Positions 15,797-24,964 of a stretch of 64,000 bases of DNA are shown one piece after another; position 1 is the stretch's first letter; each line of letters opens with the position of its first letter. The stretch spans positions 1-64,000 of the forward strand of contig CBFGWV010000001.1 in the NCBI GenBank assembly GCA_965652545.1, in the 5' to 3' direction. A program made the translations under genes and the position numbers. Source of the DNA: CBFGWV01 sp965652545. Its GTDB lineage: Bacteria; Pseudomonadota; Gammaproteobacteria; Competibacterales; Competibacteraceae. Under the pieces are notes generated by a model. That model worked only from the letters and a program-made list of their open reading frames with translations, had not been told where the DNA came from and ran no database searches.

Positions 15797-18352
15797 ATGC
15801 CTGTTTGCATGCTCGAGAATGCCTGTCGAACTCAAATCCAGCGATTGCGCATTGGCATGATGCCATGCCTGCTTCTGTTGCTTTCACTTTTTCTGTTCGG
15901 TGTTGCTCACGCCGATCCATCGGTTATCCCGGGTGCGGCGAAGCCTGCACACGTCGAACCGGTATTGCGGTTCAGCGACATCGTTTCCGGGCCGAGTATC
16001 GGGTTGGGGGACGGCTTGGGCGATGGTGCCGTCGTTACCGTGTGGGGCCAGGGTCTCGGTGCCATGCAAGGACCCAATCGGGTTTATTTCACCGACGCGG
16101 CGGGTAACAAGCGGGCCGCCGCGCATGTCTATTATTGGAAAAATGCTGACGGCTTAGCCCCGGGCGGTCCCGCGAACCTGTACAAGTCGCACAGGATGCA
16201 GGAGATCGCGTTCTCGATCCCTGAAAGCGCTGAAGGTAGCGGCACGATCACGGTAGAAGTCGATGGCGTCGAATCGAATGCGCTGTCGTTCACTGTCCGC
16301 TCCGGTCGGGTTCTTTGGGTTGCTCCTTCGGGAAGCAATGCGAATCCGTGCACTTTCGACAGCCCCTGTGCCTTCGTCAATGGCAACATTGCATCCGGGT
16401 CCACCGGTGGGCTCGGCGACGGGCGGTTGCTGCCGGGTGATATCGTCTACAGCCGCGGCGTGGCCGAGCCTGAGTTCTCCGGCGGCGGCATTTCCGCCGG
16501 CATGTTCCTGCGCAGCCTGGCGGGGACGGCGGCCAACCCGATCGCCATCGTGGCCTACCCCGGTGAGCAATCGACGGTCGTCGCAGGTACCTACGGCGTC
16601 AATCCGTACTACTCAAGTGCCATTGTAGTCTCCAAGTACCATATTAGCGTTGGCCAATACGACGACCCGATCATTCCCATTGGCGCCGGATCGCCTCACA
16701 AGTCGAACTTCCATATTCGCGCATCCCGCCATGGACGGGCGGTGGGTAATCTGTTCGATGAGAACGACGGGAAGTGCTTCAATGGGACGTCCGGCGCTAT
16801 AGAATCCGGCGGTGAAGGCGGTTCGGACTACAAGGCCTACGGAAACCATTTCTACGACTTGGGTTGCGATACGACATCGCATTTTCAACATACGACTTAC
16901 ATGTCGGTCAGGAATCCGTTGTCGAATACGACGGCCTGGGATTTTTCCTACAACCACCTGGAAAACAACAAGGCGAAGTACGGCATCCATTTTTATGATG
17001 AATCGTACAGCGGTGATTGCGGCCTGTTAACCGGTACGTTGAAAGTCAACAACAATATCATTGTCAACCAGAAGGGTGCGGGCATACACATCAAGACCGT
17101 GGATCGATCCAGTCCCCTGAATCCCTGCTGGTCGGCCGACGTGGAGGTCAAAGGGAACATCCTGGTGAATGTCGGCTTGGGGCCGGTGGCGGAGCTGAAC
17201 AACGGCACGGCACCGCAGGGCATCGACGTCGGTGGTCACATGACGCCCGCGACCGTGGTCGTCGAGGACAACCTGCTTTATGGTTACGCCGACGAATCCG
17301 GTCTGGAGCACGGCACCGGCATTGGCATCCGCCTGGGTTTCCGTTTCAACCAGCCGAAGATCGTGCTCAGAAACAACGTCTTCTGGAACGACAGGGACTT
17401 GCCCTGGCTGGAGTTGGGGAACAACACCGGCAACCTGATCGCGGACGCCAACCTGTTCCACAACACCGCAGGCAACATCCAGGCCGTGGTGCCCACGTGG
17501 CCGAATACCCTCGTGGCTGATCCGGGGCTGACGGTGACCGATGGGTTCGTCGAGGTGGCGGGCGATTCACCCCTGCTCGACAGCGGCGCGGACACCGGAA
17601 ACGACCTGGGTATCTACGGTGGCGACGGGGCGGTGTCCAACAACATCGGGCCTATCGAAGTGCAAGGCGGTGCGGTAGTGGCGCCGACACTCGTCAGCCA
17701 CACGCAGTACTACGATGAGTCACCTGTCATCACGCTCAGCGGCGGGTCGTCAGAACGTGATCGCGTGCTCATCGTCTGGTCCTCGGCCGGTGGGGACGGC
17801 GGTCATCCGGGGGCGATCACCCTCGGTGGCGGAGCGGCATCCATCGTTCTCGAAGACGCACCCTCCGGCGGTACCGAAAACCCGGTGACGATTGCGCAGA
17901 TGCGCAATCCGGGGGCAGGCGAGTATGCCCTGAACGCCAGGGCAATCGACGGGTACATCTCGGGCACCAAAGTCGTTTGGGACGTGTACGAGTTCTCGGG
18001 CGCCGGGGTGGCCGATAACGGTGTCGTCGTCCGTCAGTCCGGCATCAGGGCATCGCCGTTCAGCATCCACGCCGCGGCGAATGCCGCTGCGGGCGACATG
18101 ATCGTCGTCGTCGGCAACGCGGCCGATACGGCGATGAACGAATCGGCGGCCGTCAGCAACGATGCGGAAATGAGCGCATGGGTCAGCGCGTTCAGAACCC
18201 ACCCGGTCGGCTCCTCGCATGTCTACGGCTCCGGCTACAAGGTGGCCTCGGTTGACAACGAGCCCGTCACGCTGACATTCAGCGATGCCGGTCGCAGCGG
18301 GGGCTCGACCGACCGGGCGAATATGCTGATCGTCCGGATTCCGGTCCGCTAA
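15797..18352 (+). CDS. Secreted right-handed beta-helix protein with N-terminal Ig-like and C-terminal sandwich domains
   Basis: This 851-residue exported protein has an N-region of about 20 residues, then the hydrophobic signal MMPCLLLLLSLFLFGVAHA (21-39). Residues about 50-165 look like an IPT/TIG Ig-like domain (VTVWGQGLG, then ITVEVDGVESNALSFTV). From about 170, WVAPSGSNANPC opens a parallel beta-helix with many Asn-rich rungs (KVNNNIIV, RNNVFWND, ADANLFHN) to about 610. The last about 210 residues form an Ala/Gly-rich beta-sandwich ending MLIVRIPVR. Such proteins are typically polysaccharide lyases, epimerases or adhesins; I see no catalytic signature. ATG 15797 has AAGGGG upstream; 15857/15860 are alternatives. 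GC is visibly lower than in flanking genes. A rhomboid protease gene follows by 107 bases. Confidence 0.8.
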   Translation: MPVCMLENACRTQIQRLRIGMMPCLLLLLSLFLFGVAHADPSVIPGAAKPAHVEPVLRFSDIVSGPSIGLGDGLGDGAVVTVWGQGLGAMQGPNRVYFTDAAGNKRAAAHVYYWKNADGLAPGGPANLYKSHRMQEIAFSIPESAEGSGTITVEVDGVESNALSFTVRSGRVLWVAPSGSNANPCTFDSPCAFVNGNIASGSTGGLGDGRLLPGDIVYSRGVAEPEFSGGGISAGMFLRSLAGTAANPIAIVAYPGEQSTVVAGTYGVNPYYSSAIVVSKYHISVGQYDDPIIPIGAGSPHKSNFHIRASRHGRAVGNLFDENDGKCFNGTSGAIESGGEGGSDYKAYGNHFYDLGCDTTSHFQHTTYMSVRNPLSNTTAWDFSYNHLENNKAKYGIHFYDESYSGDCGLLTGTLKVNNNIIVNQKGAGIHIKTVDRSSPLNPCWSADVEVKGNILVNVGLGPVAELNNGTAPQGIDVGGHMTPATVVVEDNLLYGYADESGLEHGTGIGIRLGFRFNQPKIVLRNNVFWNDRDLPWLELGNNTGNLIADANLFHNTAGNIQAVVPTWPNTLVADPGLTVTDGFVEVAGDSPLLDSGADTGNDLGIYGGDGAVSNNIGPIEVQGGAVVAPTLVSHTQYYDESPVITLSGGSSERDRVLIVWSSAGGDGGHPGAITLGGGAASIVLEDAPSGGTENPVTIAQMRNPGAGEYALNARAIDGYISGTKVVWDVYEFSGAGVADNGVVVRQSGIRASPFSIHAAANAAAGDMIVVVGNAADTAMNESAAVSNDAEMSAWVSAFRTHPVGSSHVYGSGYKVASVDNEPVTLTFSDAGRSGGSTDRANMLIVRIPVR

Positions 18353-18459
18353 AACCGAAGAACCCTTTCGATGACGATGCCAAGGCACTCCGCTCTGCGA
18401 GTCGGGGAATGCCGCGACGTCGCTCGACGTCCTGCCTCGCCGGCTGTAGGAATAACACC

Positions 18460-19380
18460 TTGATATTCATACCGTTCAGATTCGACATTGCCTTGTATCG
18501 CCTGCCGATCGTGACGGTGCTCGTGTGTATCGTTTGTTTGCTCGTCTACGCCGGGCAGTTCTTCAATGACCGCGTGTACGAGACCAATACCCGGCGCTTT
18601 TGCTCGAACATCGGCTCGACGGTCGAGCGCATGATGTTGCGGAAAGTCCTTCACACCACTGAACGGGAGGCATGCGAGGAATTGGTGGTGAGCATCAGCC
18701 TGGCGGTGAACCAGGCTGCCACAATTGACGAGTTTGTCGCGAACAGCCAGCCCTTCGCCGGCTACTCCGAGCAGGACAGCAAGGACTACACCCGGCTGCT
18801 GATACAGCGCATGTACGATGACTACCGTGCAGCCGTCCCGCCACTGCGGACAAAAGAGCTGTGGTATCACCCGCATACCTGGGACCCGTGGACGATGCTG
18901 ACCGCATCGTTTGCCCACGCCAGTTGGGGTCATGTCATCGGCAACCTGCTTTTCTTCTTCGCCTTTGCAGCGGCGGTCGAGATGTTCGTCGGCCACTTGA
19001 TATTTCTTGCGATCATTCTGGCGATGGCGTTCGGCACCGGAGTCACGTACTCAATGGCCATGATCAACATCGCCGATGCCAAGCCGACCGTGGGCTTATC
19101 GGGCATCGTCATGGGCATGATGGCGCTGTTCACGTACTTTTTGCCCAGCGGCACGATTCGGTGTTTTTATTGGTTTCTCATCAAGGTGGGGACGGTGAGC
19201 ATCCCGGCGTGGATGCTCACGCTTTGGTTCGTGGGTTTCGATACGTATCAACTGTTCGCGCAGGAGGACCAGTCGGGTATCAACCTCATCTACCACGTCA
19301 GCGGCGCAGCCATCGGCTTCGCGATAGGTCTGGTGTTTTTGCGCGAGCTACGACGTGACCTGCCCGCGCGTATCGTCTGA
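18460..19380 (+). CDS. Rhomboid-family intramembrane serine protease
   Basis: This 306-residue membrane protein has one N-terminal TM segment (LPIVTVLVCIVCLLVYAGQF), a soluble insert of about 110 residues with several cysteines, then a six-TM rhomboid core. Core motifs are present: the HASWGHVIGNLLFF segment (His and Asn of TM2), the catalytic Ser214 in GLSG, and His279 in LIYHVSGAAIGF. The large domain between TM1 and the core is unusual for a simple bacterial rhomboid. I chose TTG at 18460 because TAGGA precedes it at eight bases and it starts the protein before TM1; ATG 18409 gives 17 more residues without a ribosome site. Processing of the upstream secreted protein or of another membrane substrate is possible but unproven. 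Confidence 0.8.
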   Translation: MIFIPFRFDIALYRLPIVTVLVCIVCLLVYAGQFFNDRVYETNTRRFCSNIGSTVERMMLRKVLHTTEREACEELVVSISLAVNQAATIDEFVANSQPFAGYSEQDSKDYTRLLIQRMYDDYRAAVPPLRTKELWYHPHTWDPWTMLTASFAHASWGHVIGNLLFFFAFAAAVEMFVGHLIFLAIILAMAFGTGVTYSMAMINIADAKPTVGLSGIVMGMMALFTYFLPSGTIRCFYWFLIKVGTVSIPAWMLTLWFVGFDTYQLFAQEDQSGINLIYHVSGAAIGFAIGLVFLRELRRDLPARIV

Positions 19381-19475
19381 AACGATGCGCCCGCCTTGGC
19401 CATACAAGCCATGGGCATGCCAGTTTCGACTGTGCGGGCTGCTGCAAAATCTCGCGGACAACGCTTCGCGGGGTG

Positions 19476-20228
19476 TCACTGGTTGCCGCGCAATGACACC
19501 AGCGTTTGCCCGAGCAGCTCTAGATCCTTGTCCCGCGACAGCCGATGATCACCGTCTTTGATCAGGGTCAGGCGCACGTCGGCCGCGGCCAGCCGGTCGG
19601 TCAGCGTGAGGCTGCGCTGCCAGGGAATGTCCGGGTCTTGTTGCCCGTGCAACAGACGAACGGGCATGGTCAGCGGAAGGCTCTGGCGCAGCAGAAGGTG
19701 CTGACGGGCATCGTCGATGAGCGCCTTGGTGATGGTGTAGGGCGATTCGCTGTAGTCGCTGGGCTGGGTGATGCGCCCGTCGCGCTCCAGTGCCGCACGC
19801 TCGTCGGCCGAAAAGGCCGGCAGCATCAGGTCTTCGGTGAAATCCGGCGCCGCGGCGATACCCACCAGTGCGGCAATGCGCTCCGGCCGGGCCAGTGCGG
19901 CCAGCAGCATGATCCAGCCGCCCATGGATGAGCCGACCAGGATCTGCGGTCCCTGGGTGAGGGCGTCGATGATACCGATGGCATCGTCCGTCCAGCGGCC
20001 GATGGTGCCGTGTTCGAAGCGCCCGTCGGAGGCCCCGTGACCGAAGTAGTCGAAGCGCAGGTAGGCCCACCCGCGTTGCGCACACCAAGCCTCGAGAAAC
20101 CGTGCTTTGGTGCCGGACATGTCGGACATGAAGCCACCCAGGAAGACCACCCCCGGACCACTGCCGGCGCGTTGGTGATATGCCAGCGAGTGACCGGCCG
20201 GATGCCGGAACACCGCCGGTTCACTCAT
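19476..20228 (-). CDS. Alpha/beta-hydrolase (serine esterase, ABHD10-like)
   Basis: This 250-residue cytosolic alpha/beta-hydrolase has a full triad: Ser101 in GSSMGG, an Asp in GQQDPDIPW (198 or 200) and His228 in DGDHRLS. The oxyanion region is FLGGFMSDMSGTK, typical of the palmitoyl-thioesterase/ABHD10-like group of proteobacterial hydrolases. Substrate unknown; ester, thioester or acyl-glucuronide are possible. Its ATG overlaps the 3' end of hflD by eight bases, making it the third gene of mnmA-hflD-hydrolase. It converges on the rhomboid gene with 95 bases between, where I see no clear terminator. Confidence 0.88.
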   Translation of the reverse strand: MSEPAVFRHPAGHSLAYHQRAGSGPGVVFLGGFMSDMSGTKARFLEAWCAQRGWAYLRFDYFGHGASDGRFEHGTIGRWTDDAIGIIDALTQGPQILVGSSMGGWIMLLAALARPERIAALVGIAAAPDFTEDLMLPAFSADERAALERDGRITQPSDYSESPYTITKALIDDARQHLLLRQSLPLTMPVRLLHGQQDPDIPWQRSLTLTDRLAAADVRLTLIKDGDHRLSRDKDLELLGQTLVSLRGNQ

Positions 20229-20865
20229 GCGGTACGCGTTCCATGGGGTCGGGTTGGGTGCGCATGCGACGGGTCGCCTCCAACAAGCGCTGGCGGCCGA
20301 GCAATAGGCTCAACCGGCTGCCGCCGCTTTGTCGCCAGAGCACCCCGGCCCGTACGCCGGCCAGGAGCACCGCGCGAATGCGCTCGGCGATGGCTTCTTT
20401 CTGCAGAAAATCCGACTCGCCCTTGACCATGATGCGCGGACTCATGGGGCTGATCTGCTCGCGATAGATCGTGGCGATGTCGCTCACGGTCTGCGGGTGG
20501 TCGAGCGGTGTGGTCTCCAGGCGCGGTTCGATGGCCTTCAGGGCCTGGCCCAGGCGCTGGATACGGGTGGTGTCGGCCAGCAGCTTGCCGCCCAGGGCGA
20601 TCAGGCCGACGACGTATCGCGTGGCTTCGAGGTTGGACGGTTTGGCCAGTTCCTGCTCGGACAACCGCAGCCCCGCGGACAGCCCGGTGAGGCGCCCGCC
20701 GTATACTGCCAGGGTGTCGGGCGCATCGAAGGCGAACAAACTGGCCAGCAAGGGTTGGATCTCGCTGTCCGGGGCGTGTCCGTGGCGGGCCAGTCGCTGC
20801 ACCAGCGAGGCGGTCTGGAACAAGGCCGCCAGGGCGATTGCGCGATCGGTGGGAGTCTTGGCCAT
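20221..20865 (-). CDS. hflD: High-frequency lysogenization protein HflD homologue
   Basis: HflD is a peripheral inner-membrane protein known in E. coli for binding lambda CII; its housekeeping role is unclear. The product is 214 residues, as expected. The helical sequence starts MAKTPTDRAIALAALFQTAS and holds the family blocks RYVVGLIALGGKL and ISPMSPRIMVKG. The ATG at 20865 is chosen because it starts at the conserved N-terminus and lies seven bases after the mnmA stop; an ATG at 20931 lies inside mnmA. mnmA-hflD adjacency is a classic gammaproteobacterial arrangement and supports the taxonomic reading. Confidence 0.92.
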   Translation of the reverse strand: MAKTPTDRAIALAALFQTASLVQRLARHGHAPDSEIQPLLASLFAFDAPDTLAVYGGRLTGLSAGLRLSEQELAKPSNLEATRYVVGLIALGGKLLADTTRIQRLGQALKAIEPRLETTPLDHPQTVSDIATIYREQISPMSPRIMVKGESDFLQKEAIAERIRAVLLAGVRAGVLWRQSGGSRLSLLLGRQRLLEATRRMRTQPDPMERVPHE

Positions 20866-20872
20866 GGTGGGT

Positions 20873-21967
20873 TCAGTGCTTCTGCGGCAAGGGGTGGAGA
20901 ATGACGGCGCCACCGAGGCAGCGGGGGCCATCGTAGAACACCGCGTACTGGCCCGGCGTCACGGCACGCTGGGGCTGGTCGAAAACGACCCGCAGGCCAC
21001 CGCCGGGGGCTGCGCTTACCGTACAGGCCTGATCGGGTTGGCGATAGCGGATTTTGACCCCCAGCGGCAGCGGTAGTGCCGGTGCCTCGCCAATCCAGTG
21101 CGGGGCGGCGGTTTCCAGTGCCGCGGCGAACAAGGCAGGGTGGTCGTTGCCCTGGGCGACGATCAGGCGGTTGCCGGCCATGTCTTTGTCGACCACGTAC
21201 CAAGGTGCGTCGTTGCCGTCGCGGCGCCCGCCGATACCCAGGCCCTGGCGTTGGCCGATGGTGTAGAACGCCAGCCCGCGATGCTGGCCGACGAGCTCAC
21301 CCTCGGCCGAGACCATCGGCCCCGGCGTGTCGTCGAAGAACTGTGACAGAAAGGCGCGAAAATCCCTCTCGCCGATAAAGCAGATGCCGGTGCTGTCCTT
21401 TTTGTCGTAGGTCACCAGGCCCGCCTCGTGGGCGATGGTCCTGACCTCGCGCTTGTGCAGCCCGCCGAGCGGAAACACTGCGCTGGCCAATTGTTCGCGA
21501 TCGAGTCCGTGCAGGAAGTAGGTCTGGTCCTTACCCGCATCGGCGGCTTTCTCCAGCGTGGCCTCGCGGCCCTCGCCAGTGCGTCGTGCGTAATGCCCGG
21601 TGGCGATGCGGTCGGCCCCCAGCGCGCGGGCGTGGTCGAGAAAGGCTTTGAACTTGATCTCGCTGTTGCACAGCACGTCAGCGTTGGGCGTGCGCCCGGC
21701 CGCCTGCTCGGCGAGAAAGTGCTCGAACACCCGTTGGCGGTACTCCGCGGTGAAATCCACCCGGTGCAAGGGGATGCCCAGGCGTGCGCACACGTCCTCG
21801 GCGTCGCGAAGATCCTCGGCGGCCGTGCAGTAGCCCGGCTCGTAGGTGTCTTCCCAGTTCTTCATGAATACCGCGTGCACATCGTGGCCTTGCTCCTTGA
21901 GCAACAATGCCGCAACCGACGAGTCCACCCCGCCGGAGATGCCCACGACTATCCGATCTCGATCCAT
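20873..21967 (-). CDS. mnmA: tRNA-specific 2-thiouridylase MnmA
   Basis: MnmA makes the 2-thio group of 5-methylaminomethyl-2-thiouridine at U34 of tRNA-Lys, -Glu and -Gln. The product is 364 residues. The PP-loop SGGVDSS is at 11-17. The two catalytic cysteines are Cys100 (VLCNSEIKF) and Cys196 (DSTGICFIGERDF). The C-terminal beta-barrel ends FYDGPRCLGGAVI. ATG at 21967 is at the conserved MDRDRIVVGISGG; the frame continues upstream to 22174 but into the promoter region and the divergent gene. The 106-base gap to the divergent GGDEF/EAL gene is AT-rich around 21990-22005 and should hold both promoters. Confidence 0.97.
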   Translation of the reverse strand: MDRDRIVVGISGGVDSSVAALLLKEQGHDVHAVFMKNWEDTYEPGYCTAAEDLRDAEDVCARLGIPLHRVDFTAEYRQRVFEHFLAEQAAGRTPNADVLCNSEIKFKAFLDHARALGADRIATGHYARRTGEGREATLEKAADAGKDQTYFLHGLDREQLASAVFPLGGLHKREVRTIAHEAGLVTYDKKDSTGICFIGERDFRAFLSQFFDDTPGPMVSAEGELVGQHRGLAFYTIGQRQGLGIGGRRDGNDAPWYVVDKDMAGNRLIVAQGNDHPALFAAALETAAPHWIGEAPALPLPLGVKIRYRQPDQACTVSAAPGGGLRVVFDQPQRAVTPGQYAVFYDGPRCLGGAVILHPLPQKH

Positions 21968-22073
21968 TAAACCGACTGCGCTTGAGGTAAAGCCTTGTAT
22001 TATTTTCGCAGGCACCGGTTTCGAGCAATGACGAACTTGGCCGGGTCGTTCATACAACGAGGGGGAAATAGCG

Positions 22074-24938
22074 ATGCAGGATGAGGTCGCGCTGGACGAT
22101 CTCGGCGCTGCGGCGGCCGAAGAGGCCCGCACCGGTCGCACCATTGGCCTGGCCTCGCGCGTGGCGCTGGTCATCGCCGTGGTGTTGTTGATCGTGGCGT
22201 TGGGCGCGGGCTATCTGGCGCATCAGCGTCAAATGGCCCGCCAAGCCGAGGTCGACTACCGCGCTGCCGCGACGCTTCAATCCTTGCTCGATGCCCGGGT
22301 GCAGGGTGAGGTGCAGCGGTTGTGGCAGTTGAGTGCCCAAGCATCGTATCACCCGTATATCCAGGCGTTGCTGGCATCGGGTATCAGCACCATGCAGCAG
22401 GATCTGGAGGCGCGCTGGCTTGAAATCGGCCCGGTCTGGGGGGTGGCCACGCTGGCCATCTTCGATCCGGGCAACCGCCTGCAAGCGGCCATTGGCGAGG
22501 ACCCCGATGCCTCATCGCGCTCGCCGGTGGTGCTGGGCTGGGTTCGCCAGATCAACGCCAGCAGCGGTACGGTCAGCGCGGTGCTCTGTGGCCGTAGTTG
22601 CCGTGTCTACCTGGTTTCACCGCTGCCCGGTGGGCGTGGCGTTTTGCTGCTGGGGGCGGATTTGCGTGGGGTTCTCGGCGAATTGCAGGACAGTTTTTCG
22701 GCCGAAAGCGCCGTGCTTGTGCCCGGCGGCAGCGGGCCCTGGGGCATGGGGCTGGCCGAGCAATCTACGCCGGAACTGGAGGCCATCATCAACCAAGCGG
22801 CCGCAACCGCACCTCTGCCGGTGCCGGGTAGCGCACTGGCCGTGGACACGAATTCGGGCTTGCGAGCGATGCTGACGGTCCGGCTGCCGCTGTATGCCGA
22901 GGATCCGCCGGCCCTTGGGGTGTTTCTGCGAGGGACCGGCAGTGGCGCCGTCGGCGGCTTCAGCGCCGCGCGCGATGCGGCGCTGGCCGGGCTGGTTGCG
23001 CTGCTGCTGGTGTCCATGGCGACGTTCCTCGTCATGCTCGGTCCGCTGAAGCGGCTCACCGCCGTGCGCGAGGGCTTGGTGGCGCTGGGTCGGCTGGATT
23101 TCAGAGCAGCCTGGGGGGTGCTCATCGCCGCCACGGGCGGCAACGACGAGGCCGGGCAATTGGCGCGCCAAGCACGGATCGCCGTGCGTGCACTGGCCAT
23201 GCAGCATAAGGATTTGCGGACGCGTTTGGGGACCGTTGAGGCCGCGGCGCGCGAAAGTGCTGTGGAGCGCCGGTTTCTCAGTGTGCAGTTGCAATCCGCG
23301 CCAGTGGCGATCTTTACGCTCGGCAGCGACGGGCGGATCGCCACCGCCAACGCCGCAGCCCAGGCGTTGACCGGCTACAGCGAGGCCGAACTCGTCGGCA
23401 AGGATTTCATCGACCGTTTGTTTCCCAACGGTTTTCCGGGCTTGCGCTGGAGCCTCAAGGAGATGTTCTCCTCGAGTCGCAACCGCCCGGATACCTTGCG
23501 TCACGATGCGCTCATCAGCGGCAAGGCGGGTGTCATTCGCAACGTCACCTGGCTTCACAGCCTGATCGGCGGTCGCAATGACAAGGATCATTTCGTGTTG
23601 TCCGTAGGCGTGGATACCAGCGAGCGGCGCAGCAATGAAGCGCGCCTGGCCTGGATGGCCGAGCATGACCCGCTGACCGGGTTGCTCAACCGACGCCATT
23701 TCATCGATGAGTTCGAGCTTTCGCTGCGAGGGCTGGGCAAACAGAACGGTGTGCTGATGCTGGTGGCGCTGGATCAGTACCAGCAACTGAACGATAGCGG
23801 TGGACACCAGCGTGGCGATCTCATCCTCAAGGTCGTGGCCCGCCAGCTTACCGAGGGCGAGCTCAAGCCGACCCTCGGTGCCCGCCTGGGGGGCGACGAG
23901 CTGGCGTTGTTTTATCTCGGTGCAGACGAGTCCACGGCGGCGGATATCGTCGCTGCACTCAATCGGGCGGCATCCAGCGCCTCGCACGGTGCCAGTGACC
24001 GGATCGAAACCCTTACGGTCAGTGCCGGTGCGGTCAGTATCCCGCTGCATGGCCTGAATGCGCAGGAGCTTCTCACCAGTGCGGACTTGGCACTGTACAA
24101 GGCCAAGGAGCAGGCACCCGGCAGTTGCCACATTTATTCCGAAGAGGACAAAACCTGGGAGCGAGTGCGCCAGCGGGCGTACTGGAAAGACAAGGTCCAG
24201 CAGGCGCTGGCCAATGACCGCTTCGTCCTGTATTTCCAGCCCATCATCGATTTGAAAAGCGGACGCATCGCCTATTTCGAGGTGTTGCTGCGCATGCTGG
24301 ACGACAAGGGCGGGGTGATCAGCGCTGCCCAATTCATTCAGGCGGCCGAGCGCGGCGGCATGATTCACGCGGTCGACCGGCTTGTGATCAGCAAGGCCTT
24401 CGAAGCCTTGTCGCTGGTGAATCTACGCGGCCTGAACGTCGGCTTTACGATCCATCTTTCGGGCGAGGCGTTCAGTGACCCGCAGTTGTTGCCGCACATC
24501 AAGCGCCAGTTCGAGAAATATCCTGTCGAGCCGGGCAATGTGATCTTCGAGATCGCCGAGACTGCGGCGGTGGCGGACTTTTCCGTGGCCAGCAGTGTCA
24601 TGCTCAGTGTCAAGGAGCTCGGTTGCCGCTTCGCGCTCGACAACTTCGGTGTCGGCTTTTCGTCGTTCTACTACCTCAAACACCTGCCGGTGGATTTCCT
24701 CAAGATCGACGGCACATTCATCCGCCAGCTTGCGCAGAATCTGGACGACCAGATCATCGTGCAGATCATGGGCCAGACCGCCAAGGGCTTCGGCAAACAG
24801 ACCATTGCCGAGACGGTGGAGGATGAGCGAGCGTTGGATCTGCTCAAGTCGATCGGCATCGATTTCGCACAGGGGTATCACATCAGCCGGCCGTTGTCGG
24901 CCGACGATGCGTTCAAGAAGGTGGAGAAGGACGGCTAA
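22074..24938 (+). CDS. Membrane PAS-GGDEF-EAL protein with degenerate catalytic motifs
   Basis: A 954-residue c-di-GMP-type protein. TM1 is at about residues 25-48 and TM2 at about 302-325, bracketing a periplasmic sensor of about 250 residues (dCACHE-like by size). A short linker leads to a PAS domain (about 405-510). The GGDEF domain begins DPLTGLLNRRHF and has GGDEL at 606-610 in place of GGDEF. In the EAL domain the signature is EVL (Glu736-Leu738) and the metal-binding DDFG is DNFG (Asp857 equivalent is Asn). Catalysis may be lost, leaving a c-di-GMP-binding effector or scaffold; active variants exist, so this is inference. ATG follows GAGGGGG. The stop lies in a hairpin shared with the convergent transglycosylase. 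Confidence 0.88.
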   Translation: MQDEVALDDLGAAAAEEARTGRTIGLASRVALVIAVVLLIVALGAGYLAHQRQMARQAEVDYRAAATLQSLLDARVQGEVQRLWQLSAQASYHPYIQALLASGISTMQQDLEARWLEIGPVWGVATLAIFDPGNRLQAAIGEDPDASSRSPVVLGWVRQINASSGTVSAVLCGRSCRVYLVSPLPGGRGVLLLGADLRGVLGELQDSFSAESAVLVPGGSGPWGMGLAEQSTPELEAIINQAAATAPLPVPGSALAVDTNSGLRAMLTVRLPLYAEDPPALGVFLRGTGSGAVGGFSAARDAALAGLVALLLVSMATFLVMLGPLKRLTAVREGLVALGRLDFRAAWGVLIAATGGNDEAGQLARQARIAVRALAMQHKDLRTRLGTVEAAARESAVERRFLSVQLQSAPVAIFTLGSDGRIATANAAAQALTGYSEAELVGKDFIDRLFPNGFPGLRWSLKEMFSSSRNRPDTLRHDALISGKAGVIRNVTWLHSLIGGRNDKDHFVLSVGVDTSERRSNEARLAWMAEHDPLTGLLNRRHFIDEFELSLRGLGKQNGVLMLVALDQYQQLNDSGGHQRGDLILKVVARQLTEGELKPTLGARLGGDELALFYLGADESTAADIVAALNRAASSASHGASDRIETLTVSAGAVSIPLHGLNAQELLTSADLALYKAKEQAPGSCHIYSEEDKTWERVRQRAYWKDKVQQALANDRFVLYFQPIIDLKSGRIAYFEVLLRMLDDKGGVISAAQFIQAAERGGMIHAVDRLVISKAFEALSLVNLRGLNVGFTIHLSGEAFSDPQLLPHIKRQFEKYPVEPGNVIFEIAETAAVADFSVASSVMLSVKELGCRFALDNFGVGFSSFYYLKHLPVDFLKIDGTFIRQLAQNLDDQIIVQIMGQTAKGFGKQTIAETVEDERALDLLKSIGIDFAQGYHISRPLSADDAFKKVEKDG

Positions 24939-24964
24939 CTTCTGTGGCCCACCCCAGGAAGTTA
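24936..24964. terminator. Bidirectional hairpin between GGDEF/EAL gene and slt
   Basis: TAACTTC (24936-24942) pairs with GAAGTTA (24958-24964), with extra TG/CA and GG/CC pairing inside. The TAA of the plus-strand gene and the TAA of the minus-strand gene are the two ends of the stem, so one element serves two converging genes. No long T-run follows. Confidence 0.5.

Noticed and set aside
15797..19380. GlyGly-CTERM / rhombosortase pair
   Set aside because: The exoprotein ends MLIVRIPVR with no GlyGly motif or C-terminal TM helix, and the rhomboid is longer than rhombosortases.
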